Part shown: positions 6,889-15,658 of the stretch, piece by piece
Layout: every line of letters starts with the position of its first letter
Numbering within the stretch: the first letter of the stretch is position 1
NCBI GenBank assembly: GCA_947476925.1
Contig: CANJSF010000004.1
Coordinates: forward strand, 62,001-126,000
Length of the DNA stretch: 64,000 bases
Source of the DNA: Rhodospirillaceae bacterium
Lineage (GTDB): Bacteria; Pseudomonadota; Alphaproteobacteria; Rhodospirillales; Rhodospirillaceae
Reading direction: 5' to 3'
Made by a program: the position numbers and the translations under genes
Notes under the pieces: generated by a model
The model's database searches: none
Told to the model about the DNA's origin: nothing
What the model saw: the letters and a program-made list of their open reading frames with translations, nothing else

Positions 6889-9336
6889 GTGAAGAATTTC
6901 AAAACATCGCTGTTGGTGTCGGTTAGCTCAATGCTTGTTTTTTCGGCTGTGGCGCAAGCCCAGATTGAAGAAATCGTGGTCACGGCCCGTCAGCGTTCTG
7001 AAACGCTGAAAGATGTGCCCGCGTCGATCACGGCTTTCACTGCCGAGACATTGTCCAACGCTGGTGTTGCGCGCGCCCATGATTTTGTGGCGCTGACCCC
7101 CGGCGTGACCATGGTCTCCTCGGCTGAAATCGGCGATACGCAAGTCAACATCCGCGGCATGAACGGTGCCCGCGACGCCGAAAACAGCTTCGGCCTGATC
7201 ATCGACGGCATTCTGACCACGAACCCGGCGGCGTTTAACCGCGAGTATTCAGACCTCAGCCAGATCGAAATTTTGAAAGGCCCCCAAGGCGCGCTCTACG
7301 GACGTAACGCCGCCGCCGGTGCCATTATCATCACCACCCGCAAGCCCACCGACAAGCAAGAGTCGGTGATCAAAGGCACAGTGGCCGACAACAAGACCTA
7401 CTCCACCATGGTCGCCACCAGCGGCCCGGTGAATGACAACGTCTTCTACAAGCTGCAAGGCGACTGGCGTTCGACCGATGGCTTCTTCAAAAACACCTTC
7501 CTGAATAAAAAAGCGGTCGACGATTACGAAGGCTACAACGTCACCGGTCGTTTGGTGTTTGAACCCAGCGACGAAACCAGCATTGATCTGAAGGCCCGCT
7601 ACGGCCAAGTGAAAGCCGCGTCGATCTCGTTCAACGCCGCTTTTGCATTGCCGGGCTTTGCCGCATTCCTTGGCAATCCTGACCTCAACGAGAACGTCAA
7701 CAAACATAAGTTTGTTTTCGAGCCCAATATCGACCCTACCAACGATCAAAAGACCTTCGAAGTCTCGGGCAAGCTTGATCAAACAACCAATTCCGGCACA
7801 TTGACGGCGTGGGTGTTGTACAGCGACGTGAAGAATGACCTCACAGCCGACGGCACCTCGGGCGCCTTCGGATTTTTCAACAACGAAGCAACTTGCCTTT
7901 CTTCGGTCGCGCAATTGTCGCGAGCGGGCTATCGCCTGCCCTCACCGCAGTTCCTAGCCCCAACGCCGGCCGGGTCCTTCTTGGGCCCCTACACCGCCAC
8001 AACTTGCGACGGCACGCAGTATCAAGTGCGCAACCAGAAAGACATCAGCTCGGAAGTGCGCTTTGCCTCGCCCGCCGATCAAAGCGTTCGCTGGATCATC
8101 GGCGCTTACGGCTTGCACATCAGCCGCGAAGTTGGCGTCAACCTCGGTATCGACAAAGGCCGCGGCGTCACTCAAGCGCTGTTCGTTCCAGCAACAGGCA
8201 CGAACCCCACCGAAGCGCTGGTGGACGATAGCTTCAAGACAAACGTTTACGCAGCTTTCGGCTCGGTCGCCTATGACATTCAAGAAAACACCGAGTTGGC
8301 TGTGGCACTGCGCTACGACAGCGAACACCGCAAAGTACGCAACCTGGTGCCGACCGCAGCTCGCACCCAGTTTGTTGACTTCACGAACGATGGCATCTCG
8401 GGTGGCAATGCGCCGCTTAATCCGGCTCTTGATCGCACCATTAACCCAACCGGCTTGATCGCTGAAAAGTCGAAGACCTTCGACCAACTTGAGCCCAAGG
8501 TCAGCTTGACCTTCAAGCCGACGGATGAGACCTCATTGTACGTCAACTGGGGCATCGGCTTTAAGGCCGGCGGCTTCAACAACCAAGGCTCGAAAGCTAC
8601 AGTCGACGTGTTCTTTAACCGCGCCCCGCTGAATGCCAAGCTCGGCATCACCGATGACTTCCGCAAAGAACGTTCATCGGCTTTTGAAGGCGGCTTCAAA
8701 AGCGAGTTGCTGGACAAACGTTTGAACATCACGGCAGCGGCCTACTACAACACCGTCAAAGACATGCAGTTCTTTGAATTCTTGGTCGGCCCCTTCGGCC
8801 TGCTGCGCGTCGTGAACAACATCGATAAGGTCCGCATCTATGGTGCCGAATTGGGCACGAACGCCCAAATCACCGACGAATTGTCGGTCTATGCCGGCGG
8901 CAACGTGCTCGACAGCAAGATCAAGAAAATGGTCTCGCGCCCCGACGCTGTAGGCAATAAGTCGCCCTACTCGGCGGATTACACGCTGAACTTCGGCACG
9001 CAGTTGGATGCACCAGTAACGGACGCCTTCAACCTGCTGGCACGTGCTGACTTCAATGTCGTTGGCCCAACCTGGTTCCACGTCATCCAATGCCAAAGCC
9101 GCCCGACCCTGTTCGGCGCGCCCAGCGATGGCTGCGGACAACGTCGTAACGCCTTCACAACGGTTGATTTGCGCGTTGGCGTGAAGGGTGATGCCTGGTC
9201 GGTCACGGCGTTCGCAAAAAACTTGGCCAACAGCAAGCACCTGGAAGAAGTCATTCCTGCCCCAGAATTCGGCGGGTCATTTATTCACCCAGCCGCTCGT
9301 CGCCTGATCGGCGTCGACGCCGAAATCAAATTCTAA
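6889..9336 (+). CDS. TonB-dependent outer-membrane receptor
   Basis: 815 residues from a GTG at 6889, chosen for the AAGGA at 6877-6881 and the signal peptide that follows (KNFKTSLLVSVSSMLVFSA, cut at AQA-QI). The TonB box is EEIVVTA. The plug follows, with VNIRGMNGARDAEN and EILKGPQGALYGRNAAAGA, and then the 22-strand barrel ending in the expected aromatic residue (IGVDAEIKF). It takes a substrate across the outer membrane using TonB energy. The ligand is unknown; this subfamily is common in carbohydrate and aromatic-compound users. A terminator follows at 9368, so the DUF1838 gene downstream is only partly coupled. Confidence 0.96.
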   Translation: MKNFKTSLLVSVSSMLVFSAVAQAQIEEIVVTARQRSETLKDVPASITAFTAETLSNAGVARAHDFVALTPGVTMVSSAEIGDTQVNIRGMNGARDAENSFGLIIDGILTTNPAAFNREYSDLSQIEILKGPQGALYGRNAAAGAIIITTRKPTDKQESVIKGTVADNKTYSTMVATSGPVNDNVFYKLQGDWRSTDGFFKNTFLNKKAVDDYEGYNVTGRLVFEPSDETSIDLKARYGQVKAASISFNAAFALPGFAAFLGNPDLNENVNKHKFVFEPNIDPTNDQKTFEVSGKLDQTTNSGTLTAWVLYSDVKNDLTADGTSGAFGFFNNEATCLSSVAQLSRAGYRLPSPQFLAPTPAGSFLGPYTATTCDGTQYQVRNQKDISSEVRFASPADQSVRWIIGAYGLHISREVGVNLGIDKGRGVTQALFVPATGTNPTEALVDDSFKTNVYAAFGSVAYDIQENTELAVALRYDSEHRKVRNLVPTAARTQFVDFTNDGISGGNAPLNPALDRTINPTGLIAEKSKTFDQLEPKVSLTFKPTDETSLYVNWGIGFKAGGFNNQGSKATVDVFFNRAPLNAKLGITDDFRKERSSAFEGGFKSELLDKRLNITAAAYYNTVKDMQFFEFLVGPFGLLRVVNNIDKVRIYGAELGTNAQITDELSVYAGGNVLDSKIKKMVSRPDAVGNKSPYSADYTLNFGTQLDAPVTDAFNLLARADFNVVGPTWFHVIQCQSRPTLFGAPSDGCGQRRNAFTTVDLRVGVKGDAWSVTAFAKNLANSKHLEEVIPAPEFGGSFIHPAARRLIGVDAEIKF

Positions 9337-9367
9337 GCCATCGCGACTCATCCGTCGCATTAACTCC

Positions 9368-9402
9368 AACGGCGTCGGTTTTAACCGACGCCGTTTTCGT
9401 TT
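9368..9402 (+). terminator. Terminator after the TonB receptor
   Basis: AACGGCGTCGGTT at 9368-9380 and AACCGACGCCGTT at 9383-9395 form a perfect 13-bp stem with a two-base loop, followed by TTCGTTT. It ends about 20 bp before the next gene, so it may attenuate rather than fully separate the two genes. Confidence 0.85.
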
Positions 9403-9423
9403 CAGGACCGAAGGAGAGATACC

Positions 9424-10272
9424 ATGCAAGAGTCTGACTATTCACGCCGCGATGCGATAGGCGGCTTTAGCGTGACGGCCATGATGTTGGGCGCACTCAG
9501 CGCCGCGCCTCGGCCCGCGCAAGCGACACTGACGCATGCGCAAGATTTGCCCAACCTTGATGACCCACTGGTGAACCTGCATGGGTTCATGAAACTGCAT
9601 GGCAGCATCGATGAGATTGACTGCCCATGGTGGTACACGGGCATTATTTATGGGCAGCAAGAAAAACAGGCCCCCAAGGCGCTGTTGCGGTTTGAGGGCT
9701 GCGAGATCAATCGCTATCGGCCCAACCCAAACGGTGACGGGTACATTCAAAGCGGACGCACGCTCACCTTCTTTCGCGATATCGAGACCGAGAAGATGTT
9801 AGAGACGTGGACCAACCCTTACACCGGCAAAACGCTGACGCCGAAGTCCAACACCCTTGGTGGGGATGATTCGTTCTTGTTGTCGGTGAACGGCCTGCGG
9901 TTCAAAAACCAGATCGGCAAAACGCCCGACAAGCCCCTCAAGCTAAATTGGTACGCTATGGGTGACATGATTTGGCTGATTAAAGATCGCGGCTTAGCCG
10001 AGATGCCACAGCCCTGGCTGGAATGTTCATCGACGTTCGGCTGGGTAAAAGAGTTCGCTGACCCAAAAGTGAAACGCGCGGAGTCTTGGTTCTCATCGAC
10101 CTATTTGGCCCCATGGCTGCCTTGGATGGACATGAAAGACACGCCCGGCCATGTGGTGTGGCACGCGGCTGGCCGCAAACTCAAATCGGTCAATGAACTA
10201 CCGCCCGAGTACTTGGCGCGTGCGCGCAAAGAGGCCCCCCAACAGTTAGATGCAACGCCGCGGAAAGTCTGA
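9424..10272 (+). CDS. DUF1838 family exported protein
   Basis: 282 residues. The N-terminus (YSRRDAIGGFSVTAMMLGAL) has a twin-arginine motif, so export by Tat is likely. The mature part matches DUF1838: NLHGFMKLHGSIDEIDCPWWYTG near the start, the repeated aromatic segment RTLTFFRDIETEK, TWTNPYTGKTLTP, and CSSTFGWVKEFADP. GAAGGAGAG at 9409-9417 gives a good ribosome-binding site. The biochemical role of DUF1838 is unknown. Its place behind a TonB receptor and facing an exported amidase suggests breakdown of an imported or periplasmic compound, but this is inference. Confidence 0.85.
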   Translation: MQESDYSRRDAIGGFSVTAMMLGALSAAPRPAQATLTHAQDLPNLDDPLVNLHGFMKLHGSIDEIDCPWWYTGIIYGQQEKQAPKALLRFEGCEINRYRPNPNGDGYIQSGRTLTFFRDIETEKMLETWTNPYTGKTLTPKSNTLGGDDSFLLSVNGLRFKNQIGKTPDKPLKLNWYAMGDMIWLIKDRGLAEMPQPWLECSSTFGWVKEFADPKVKRAESWFSSTYLAPWLPWMDMKDTPGHVVWHAAGRKLKSVNELPPEYLARARKEAPQQLDATPRKV

Positions 10273-10286
10273 GGGCCGCATACAGC

Positions 10287-10338
10287 AGAGTGAGAGCAAA
10301 GCCGCCGAAAGAGTTCGTGGCTTGCTCTTGCTCACTCT
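10287..10338. terminator. Bidirectional hairpin between DUF1838 and amidase genes
   Basis: AGAGTGAG at 10287-10294 pairs with CTCACTCT at 10331-10338, continued by imperfect pairing of AGCAAAGCC with GGCTTGCT. It fills the 67-bp gap between two convergent genes, where a shared terminator is expected. The T-run is weak. Confidence 0.5.
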
Positions 10339-10339
10339 T

Positions 10340-11857
10340 CTAAATGACGGGCCGCCGATTAAACCAAGGCCGCGCGGTTTCAAGCTGTCCGGCAAGGCGA
10401 TACAGCGTCGCTTCATCGCCAATGCGCCCGGCAAACATCACGCCGATTGGCAAACCATCGGGCGACCAATACAGCGGCACCGACATGGCCGGTTGGCCAC
10501 AGATATTCGCCAGCGCCGTAAAGGGCCCAAATGTTGAAACTTCCCGCACATAGTCGTTAAAGTTGGCCGGCGACAAACTGAGCAGCCCCAATTTCACCGG
10601 CGGCTTGGCCAGCGTTGGCGACAAAATAACGTCATAGGTTTGTTGGAACTCGGCCATGACGAGGCCCGCTTGATCAAACGCCGCGCGCGCAGCAGCGTAC
10701 GCCAAACCCGTTACCTTCTTTCCTTCTTGGTAGAAAAACCACGTCACCGGTTCCACATCTTTTTCGCTGACCGCACGACCCAGGCGTGCGGCGCGCGCAT
10801 CCAGGGTGGCCGTTGTTGACACGCTCAGGGTGGCGAGCATGCCTGCGTTAATCGCCGCATGGTCAATGGGCGGCTGCTTTTCTTCGACGATGTGGCCCAA
10901 GTCCTCGCACAGTTTTGCCGCATCACGCACAGCCGCAAGGCAAACCGGATCGACCGGCGTTCCTGACGTGGGAGCCAACATCAGTGCGATGCGAAGTTTG
11001 CCTGGATCAGCACCCACTTCTTTAGCAAACGCGCGAGCGGGCGGTAGTGCGGCGTACGGATCGCCCACATCGGCTCCCGCCGAGATATCGAGCAACGCTG
11101 CGTTATCGCGCACACTGCGCGTAATGGCATGAACGGTGCTGAGCCCATTCCAGCCTTCCATGCGCGCGGGCCCCGTGGGCACGCGGGCGCGGGTCGGCTT
11201 CAGCCCAAACACACCGCAACACGAGGCGGGCGTGCGGATCGATCCAGCGCCATCGCTGGCGTTGGCCATAGGCACAATGCTGGCGGCCACCGCCGATGCC
11301 GCCCCGCCAGATGAGCCACCGACGGTGCGTTCCAAGTTCCAAGGGTTTTTGGTTTGGCCGTTGGGCACGGATTCCGTTGTGCCCGTCAGGCCCAATTCAG
11401 GCGTTGTTGTTTTGCCGAAAATGACCAGCCCAGCTTTTTTGTAGCGCGCAACAAGCGTGCTATCCACCTTGGCCATATCGTCTTGAAAAAAAGTGCTGCC
11501 CGAGCCCGTGACCGCACCGGCCAAATTCACGCTCAAGTCTTTGAGCAGAAACGGCACACCGGCGAACATGCCCTTGGGCAAACCTTCGGCAATTTGTTTG
11601 CGTCCATGATCGTAAAGTTTAGCAGCGATACAATTGATTTTGGCGTTAGCCGCTTCAAGGCGCTCAATGGCGGACTCAAGCAATTCGCGCGGCGTGATGT
11701 CGCCTTTGCGTACGAGTGCTGCCAACCCCAATCCATCGTAGGCGAGATATTGATCCACTGGCATTTTCCCCTTGGGCGCAGCAGCCATTGCCGCGCGCGT
11801 GAGCGGATATGCGGCCAGGGTCGCCAAAGCATGCCGTCGATTGAACCGCTTGGCCAT
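10340..11857 (-). CDS. Amidase signature enzyme, exported
   Basis: 505 residues from the ATG at 11857 ([20 protein letters not shown]), whose RR and Ala-rich stretch look like a Tat signal. The amidase signature is clear: FLLKDLSV with Lys106, the Gly/Ser-rich GGSSGG with Ser182, and SDGAGSIR with nucleophile Ser206, the Ser-cisSer-Lys triad. These enzymes hydrolyse amides or esters to carboxylates. The substrate is not predictable. It converges with the DUF1838 gene. The frame stays open 42 codons upstream, but that part lacks protein-like composition. Confidence 0.93.
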   Translation of the reverse strand: MAKRFNRRHALATLAAYPLTRAAMAAAPKGKMPVDQYLAYDGLGLAALVRKGDITPRELLESAIERLEAANAKINCIAAKLYDHGRKQIAEGLPKGMFAGVPFLLKDLSVNLAGAVTGSGSTFFQDDMAKVDSTLVARYKKAGLVIFGKTTTPELGLTGTTESVPNGQTKNPWNLERTVGGSSGGAASAVAASIVPMANASDGAGSIRTPASCCGVFGLKPTRARVPTGPARMEGWNGLSTVHAITRSVRDNAALLDISAGADVGDPYAALPPARAFAKEVGADPGKLRIALMLAPTSGTPVDPVCLAAVRDAAKLCEDLGHIVEEKQPPIDHAAINAGMLATLSVSTTATLDARAARLGRAVSEKDVEPVTWFFYQEGKKVTGLAYAAARAAFDQAGLVMAEFQQTYDVILSPTLAKPPVKLGLLSLSPANFNDYVREVSTFGPFTALANICGQPAMSVPLYWSPDGLPIGVMFAGRIGDEATLYRLAGQLETARPWFNRRPVI

Positions 11858-11939
11858 ATTGGCCCGCTCCCTCTGCCGCACTTTCGGGCGGGGAGTATAG
11901 CGCGGCCTGATCGCTTTGGCGCGGGGTTTGGCGGAAAAG

Positions 11940-12644
11940 TTAATGGGGTAACTTGGGCGTTTCACCCTGACGACGGCGAACAACCCAAAGCCAAGCCAAT
12001 GCTGGCGCGACGAGCGCCAGATTGATCAGCGCGTGTTGCAATGTCGGCCCTAACCCGGGGAAAGGCGGAGATGAGATACCGAACCCGAATTGTAGTTCGC
12101 CCGGCGAGGCCATATCGGGCGGGGGTGTGACCGACATATCGGCACTCGCCCCTATCAATGAAATAAGAGCCAGACCAAACATCAGCCAAATTGAATTGCT
12201 GCGTTGGCGGAAAGCTGTCGCAATAAATCCCAACCCAACTAACGGTGACAGCGCATTCTCGACCAAACAACAATACGCATCGCCGATCTGGTGAAGGGGC
12301 CCTGACGAAATGATCGCCGCTTTACCAATGGTCAGGTTCAAAACCGAGATACACGCCACAATAATCAAGACAGCAGCAACGTAGGAAACGAGCAAACTGA
12401 TAGCCGGGCCAGCGCCGTAAAAGGGAACGGGGTAACGCGCACCCAACGTTTTCAATTCGTCGCGTGCCAGCATCTCAGCAGCTAACGTTTCCTCGTTGCC
12501 CAATTGCGCCCGCGCCTCTTGCGGCGAGGCTCCGGCGTTGATTAAATCGTCAGCATGATCGCGCAGCTCAGCGATGTAGCGCCGCACATGCTTTGGCGCA
12601 ATACCGCCGCGACGCAATGTCTCAGCTAAATTATCAAAGCGCAT
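11940..12644 (-). CDS. HAAS/permease-prefix-like multipass membrane protein
   Basis: 234 residues from the ATG at 12644, which is preceded by AGGAG on the minus strand. Residues 1-75 are helical and charged (PKHVRRYIAELRDHADDLINAGASPQEARAQLG), like the HAAS or permease-prefix domain often linked to PadR regulators. Four to five membrane segments follow (AISLLVSYVAAVLIIVACI, LSPLVGLGFIATAF, IWLMFGLALISLIGA, ALINLALVAPALAWLWV). It is the last gene of the PadR operon. Function unknown; the domain pairing suggests a PadR-controlled envelope-stress or efflux role. Confidence 0.75.
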   Translation of the reverse strand: MRFDNLAETLRRGGIAPKHVRRYIAELRDHADDLINAGASPQEARAQLGNEETLAAEMLARDELKTLGARYPVPFYGAGPAISLLVSYVAAVLIIVACISVLNLTIGKAAIISSGPLHQIGDAYCCLVENALSPLVGLGFIATAFRQRSNSIWLMFGLALISLIGASADMSVTPPPDMASPGELQFGFGISSPPFPGLGPTLQHALINLALVAPALAWLWVVRRRQGETPKLPH

Positions 12645-12661
12645 GGAAAACTCCTGTGCTG

Positions 12662-13378
12662 CTAGCGTTGAACGGCCGTGGGAGATGTGGAGTTCAAGGA
12701 ATAAATGCGCGCGCAAGCCTCGCCATCAAACCGTGAGGCACACGCTGTTTTGGCGGGCTTCAAATCGCCGTAGCTGGCCATTTTATAGTCAAACCCATTC
12801 ATTGCGCCTTGCACGAGACAGATGATGTTCAGGCCACCGTTGAGACAGGGGATAAGCTTTGGCGCTTTATCAAAAGCCAGATCGTGTTCAAATTTTCGGG
12901 TGAGATCTTTTTCAACCTCAGTTGGCGCACGTTTGGGCAAGGCAGCGGTTTGCAGACCCCAATGCACATTGTCGCAGTTGCGATGCTCGCCATTCCACTT
13001 TTTGCCGTCATCTAACGCTCCGCACCACACATATGAACGCAATGCCGAGAGGTCAGTGTCTCGCTGCGGCGTTACGGGCACCGGCGCGATAGGCTGAACA
13101 CGAGGCGCTACAAATTGTCGCTTGATCGCGCGTGGCGGGCCGACCGATTCACGGGTAGCGGGAGGTTTGGATTGTTCGAGTTGTTGCGGCGCGAGGACCA
13201 GCCACGTGATTTTTTCGGGCATGGGCTTGCGCGACAAGACGCGCCACAACTCGGGCGCCATCAGCACGTACCCTATTGCGCCATGGAGCGCCAAAATAGC
13301 CATGGCAAAGCCGGCGTGACGCGACGTACGCTTTATTTGGTGCCGAGTTGCAAACCCAAACGCCACGACACTCAACAC
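12662..13378 (-). CDS. Uncharacterised membrane-anchored protein of the PadR operon
   Basis: 238 residues from a GTG at 13378 that directly abuts the padR stop (TGA then GTG), suggesting translational coupling. An ATG 25 codons later is an alternative start. One hydrophobic anchor (AGFAMAILALHGAIGYVLMA), a Pro-rich linker (VAPRVQPIAPVPVTPQ) and a C-terminal domain with six cysteines (WCGALDDG, HRNCDNVHW, IPCLNGG, IICLVQG, KTACASRF, GEACARIY) follow. The Cys pattern suggests a disulphide-bonded periplasmic domain. I recognise no family. It is 17 bp upstream of the HAAS-like gene. Confidence 0.65.
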   Translation of the reverse strand: MLSVVAFGFATRHQIKRTSRHAGFAMAILALHGAIGYVLMAPELWRVLSRKPMPEKITWLVLAPQQLEQSKPPATRESVGPPRAIKRQFVAPRVQPIAPVPVTPQRDTDLSALRSYVWCGALDDGKKWNGEHRNCDNVHWGLQTAALPKRAPTEVEKDLTRKFEHDLAFDKAPKLIPCLNGGLNIICLVQGAMNGFDYKMASYGDLKPAKTACASRFDGEACARIYSLNSTSPTAVQR

Positions 13379-13732
13379 TCAAATTGCAAGCGACGCATAG
13401 GCACCTCCGTTAAGAGTTGAGGCAATCACATCATTCAATTTTGTCCAATTTGAGACGAGGTGCGTGAGGCGTTTCTGTCCCGCAGGCGTGACTGTGTAAT
13501 AGACCCGCGTGCGGCCACTCACCGCCTTGCGGCGCGACTTCAGCGCGCCATCCTTTTCCAGTGCGTGCAACACCGGATAGACAACACCCTCGCCGAGGCT
13601 AATGGCCTCATGCGTAACGGTGCGAATGGCCTGTACCAATTCGTAGCCATACATCTCGTGGTCTTTGAGCAAGCGCAAAATCAACAGTTCGGGCACACCG
13701 TTCATGAAGTTGGGGTTGGTCGTCTTTGACAT
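13379..13732 (-). CDS. PadR-family transcriptional regulator
   Basis: 117 residues. A PadR winged helix: MNGVPELLILRLLKDHEMYGYELVQAI, the recognition helix region with LGEGVVYPVLHALEKDGALKSR, and the wing SGRTRVYYTVTPAGQKRL. It is the first gene of a three-gene operon with the Cys-rich anchor protein and the HAAS-like protein. A 41-bp palindrome covers its promoter and ribosome-binding site (GAGGT, nine bases before the ATG), so it almost certainly represses itself. The inducing signal is unknown. Confidence 0.92.
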   Translation of the reverse strand: MSKTTNPNFMNGVPELLILRLLKDHEMYGYELVQAIRTVTHEAISLGEGVVYPVLHALEKDGALKSRRKAVSGRTRVYYTVTPAGQKRLTHLVSNWTKLNDVIASTLNGGAYASLAI

Positions 13733-13739
13733 GCTTCAT

Positions 13740-13780
13740 TACCTCGTGGTTCGAGGCATTATACCTTGAACCACGAGGTA
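13740..13780 (-). promoter_or_regulatory. PadR operator palindrome overlapping the padR promoter
   Basis: TACCTCGTGGTTC at 13740-13752 and GAACCACGAGGTA at 13768-13780 are perfect 13-bp arms, extendable to 17 bp with one mismatch around CATTATA. On the minus strand the centre reads TATAAT (13763-13758), a consensus -10, with TTGCAT about 16 bp upstream as a possible -35. One arm contains the padR ribosome-binding site. A repressor here would block both polymerase and, if RNA folds, the ribosome. Confidence 0.8.
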
Positions 13781-14095
13781 TGCAAGCGCATGCATGAGGA
13801 GGCCATCATTGGGCCGGACTTCAGGCGCCCCTCGACACCACAGTTATTGCCGGGGGATGGAGTCCAACAGAACGTAATACCGCGCAGGCTTTCGCCCAGA
13901 ATACTGAAGCCGCTGCAATTTGATCAAACGCACAAAACCACGACCATACATGCCCGCAAGTGTGCGGCGGGTGATGGCGTGCCCGAAGTTCCTGCGACCG
14001 GTTCGAGGACGGTGCCGGGGCCGCGGGGCCTATGGCTCGTACAGCCAAATGCTGCTATTATTTGGCGGTCACAACTAATCTTGAGGAGGAATGCC
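13781..14095. other. Intergenic stretch upstream of the TPR gene
   Basis: About 315 bases without a supported gene. A 27-codon frame starting at 13794 has no good ribosome-binding site and unlikely composition. GC-rich hairpins near 13990-14030 (CCGGTTCGAGGACGG, GCCGGGGCCGCGGGGCC) could form. No RNA family recognised. Confidence 0.35.
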
Positions 14096-14578
14096 ATGGC
14101 CTTTCGCACCACCGCCTTCTTCTGCATTGCCGCAGCCTTCACTGTTGCGACGTTCGCCGCTTCGGCGCAAATGTTTTCGCGCGGCAATGGCCTGGTGAAC
14201 GAATCCGCCTACGCGCTTGATCGGAAAAACTGGCGGCAAGGCGTTGAGTTAGCCCAAGAGGCCATGCGGTCGGGCGAACTCATGCCCTCCAACACGCCTG
14301 CGGCATATAACAACCTCTGCATTGGCCTAACTGGTTTGGGCAAGTTCGATGAAGCTATGGATGCCTGCGATAGTGCGATCAAATTGAAGCCACGTCAGTG
14401 GAGCTTCTATAACAACCGTGGAAATATTTACTTCTATCGAAGCGAGTTTGACCGTGCGCTTGCCGAATACTACAAAGCTCTTACCTTCAGCCCTGGCGAC
14501 GACGTGCTGTTGCAAAACATTGCTCTCAGCCTAAAAGTTCGTAAAGGCCGCGGCCCAGCAAAAAACCAATCGAGCTAA
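14096..14578 (+). CDS. Exported TPR-repeat protein
   Basis: 160 residues from the ATG at 14096, preceded by GAGGAGGA. The frame is open upstream, but the strong ribosome-binding site and signal peptide (AFFCIAAAFTVATFAASA-QM) fix the start. Two to three TPR units follow: NNLCIGLTGLGKFDEAMDACDSAIKLKPRQ and FYNNRGNIYFYRSEFDRALAEYYKALTFSPGD. TPRs are helical protein-binding scaffolds. Likely periplasmic; partner unknown. Confidence 0.82.
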   Translation: MAFRTTAFFCIAAAFTVATFAASAQMFSRGNGLVNESAYALDRKNWRQGVELAQEAMRSGELMPSNTPAAYNNLCIGLTGLGKFDEAMDACDSAIKLKPRQWSFYNNRGNIYFYRSEFDRALAEYYKALTFSPGDDVLLQNIALSLKVRKGRGPAKNQSS

Positions 14579-14601
14579 TTCAAAGCCTGTCTGTCATCTG
14601 A

Positions 14602-15207
14602 ATGTGTTCGCGATTTGAGCTGGAAACGTCGATACACTCGATTGTCGCCGGACTTGCGCTGAACGTTCCAGCGACCGCCGCCCAAGCCCATCAGGCCCGC
14701 GCATTTCAGCGCGGCGAAATACGACCGACAAATCTTGCGCCGATCATTTTGCCGGGTCGGACGTTGGCGTGGTTGCCGTGGGGCTTATCGGTCGATTGGC
14801 AAAACCAACCCGTTATCAATGCGCGTTCAGAAACGCTGCACACAAAGCCGACGTTCAAGCCGCTGCTGAACCGCCGCTGCCTTGTTCCTGCAACGGCTTA
14901 TGTTGAATGGCGCGCAGCGGGCAAACTTAAAATCAAAACGCGAATTCGCGTCGACAACGCCGATGTTTTTGCCTTTGCGGGGCTGGTGGGCGATGGGCGC
15001 TTTACAGTCGTCACTTGCACGCCATCAACATCTATTGCGCACATCCACGACCGCATGCCCGTGATTTTAGACCGTGCGGCGCAGGACCTATGGTTGTCGG
15101 ATCGGCCCTATGACGAGGTCAAATCGGTGCTCGCATCATATGGCGGAACGCTGACATTCGAAGAACAGGCGCCACCACCCCAACGCCAGGGCGAACTGGC
15201 GTTTTAG
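14602..15207 (+). CDS. SRAP-family abasic-site crosslinking protein (YedK/HMCES-like)
   Basis: 201 residues. The SRAP domain begins MCSRFE, so the invariant Cys2 is exposed after Met removal. NARSET supplies the conserved Asn, YVEWRA the conserved Glu, and IHDRMPVIL the conserved His of this family. HMCES/YedK forms a thiazolidine link to abasic sites in single-stranded DNA and protects them during replication. The family is named SOS-associated from its neighbourhoods, but I see no LexA box in the 23-bp gap before this gene. It follows the TPR gene closely. Confidence 0.92.
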   Translation: MCSRFELETSIHSIVAGLALNVPATAAQAHQARAFQRGEIRPTNLAPIILPGRTLAWLPWGLSVDWQNQPVINARSETLHTKPTFKPLLNRRCLVPATAYVEWRAAGKLKIKTRIRVDNADVFAFAGLVGDGRFTVVTCTPSTSIAHIHDRMPVILDRAAQDLWLSDRPYDEVKSVLASYGGTLTFEEQAPPPQRQGELAF

Positions 15208-15284
15208 TGAGCCCAAAAAAAACACCCGGCGTCTGACCGGAGGCCAGCTTTCTCTTGCAAGCTGCTCATCCGTGCATTAGATAC

Positions 15285-15300
15285 TGAACCATATGGTTCA
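15285..15300. promoter_or_regulatory. 16-bp palindrome spanning the arsR-type start codon
   Basis: TGAACCATATGGTTCA is a perfect palindrome whose centre contains the ATG of the ArsR-type gene (15293). ArsR-family repressors bind such dyads, so this is the probable autoregulatory operator. Confidence 0.65.
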
Positions 15301-15658
15301 GCATAGTCAATCCCGCTTCGATGCCTCGTTTGCCGCGCTCTCGGACGCCACCCGACGCGGCGTCCTCGAACAGCTCGGGCGTGCCGACGCATCGATCACG
15401 GACTTGGCCTCCAAGTTCCACATGAGCCTTACCGGCATGAAAAAGCATGTCGGCGTTCTGGAGAAGGCGGGTCTCGTTACGACCAAGAAGGTGGGGCGCG
15501 TGCGGACGTGCAAGCTAGGTCTGCGGCGGCTTGAGGAAGAGGCTGCGTGGATAGAGAGTTACCGCCAGCTTTGGGCCGCGCGGTTCGACGAACTCGACGA
15601 AGTTGTCGAGGAATTGAAACGGAAGGAAAAAATTGATGGGCGCAACAGGAGAGAGTGA
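15293..15658 (+). CDS. ArsR-family transcriptional regulator
   Basis: 121 residues. Winged helix-turn-helix of ArsR type: FAALSDATRRGVLEQLGRADASITDLASKFHMSLTGMKKHVGVLEKAGLV, then the wing TKKVGRVRTCKLG. No CxC metal motif is seen, so it is likely of the non-metal type that pairs with SRPBCC proteins. Its end overlaps the SRPBCC start by 23 bp, showing an operon. A palindrome lies over its start codon. Confidence 0.92.
   Translation: MVQHSQSRFDASFAALSDATRRGVLEQLGRADASITDLASKFHMSLTGMKKHVGVLEKAGLVTTKKVGRVRTCKLGLRRLEEEAAWIESYRQLWAARFDELDEVVEELKRKEKIDGRNRRE

Noticed and set aside
6653-6892. 79-codon frame before the TonB receptor
   Set aside because: No ribosome-binding site and unlikely composition; overlaps the true start region.
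13766-14095. N-terminal extension of the TPR gene
   Set aside because: Crosses the PadR operator, and a strong ribosome-binding site plus signal peptide mark 14096 as the start.
14579-14601. LexA box before the YedK-like gene
   Set aside because: The SOS-associated name suggests one, but no GTTC-N7-GTTC is present in the gap.
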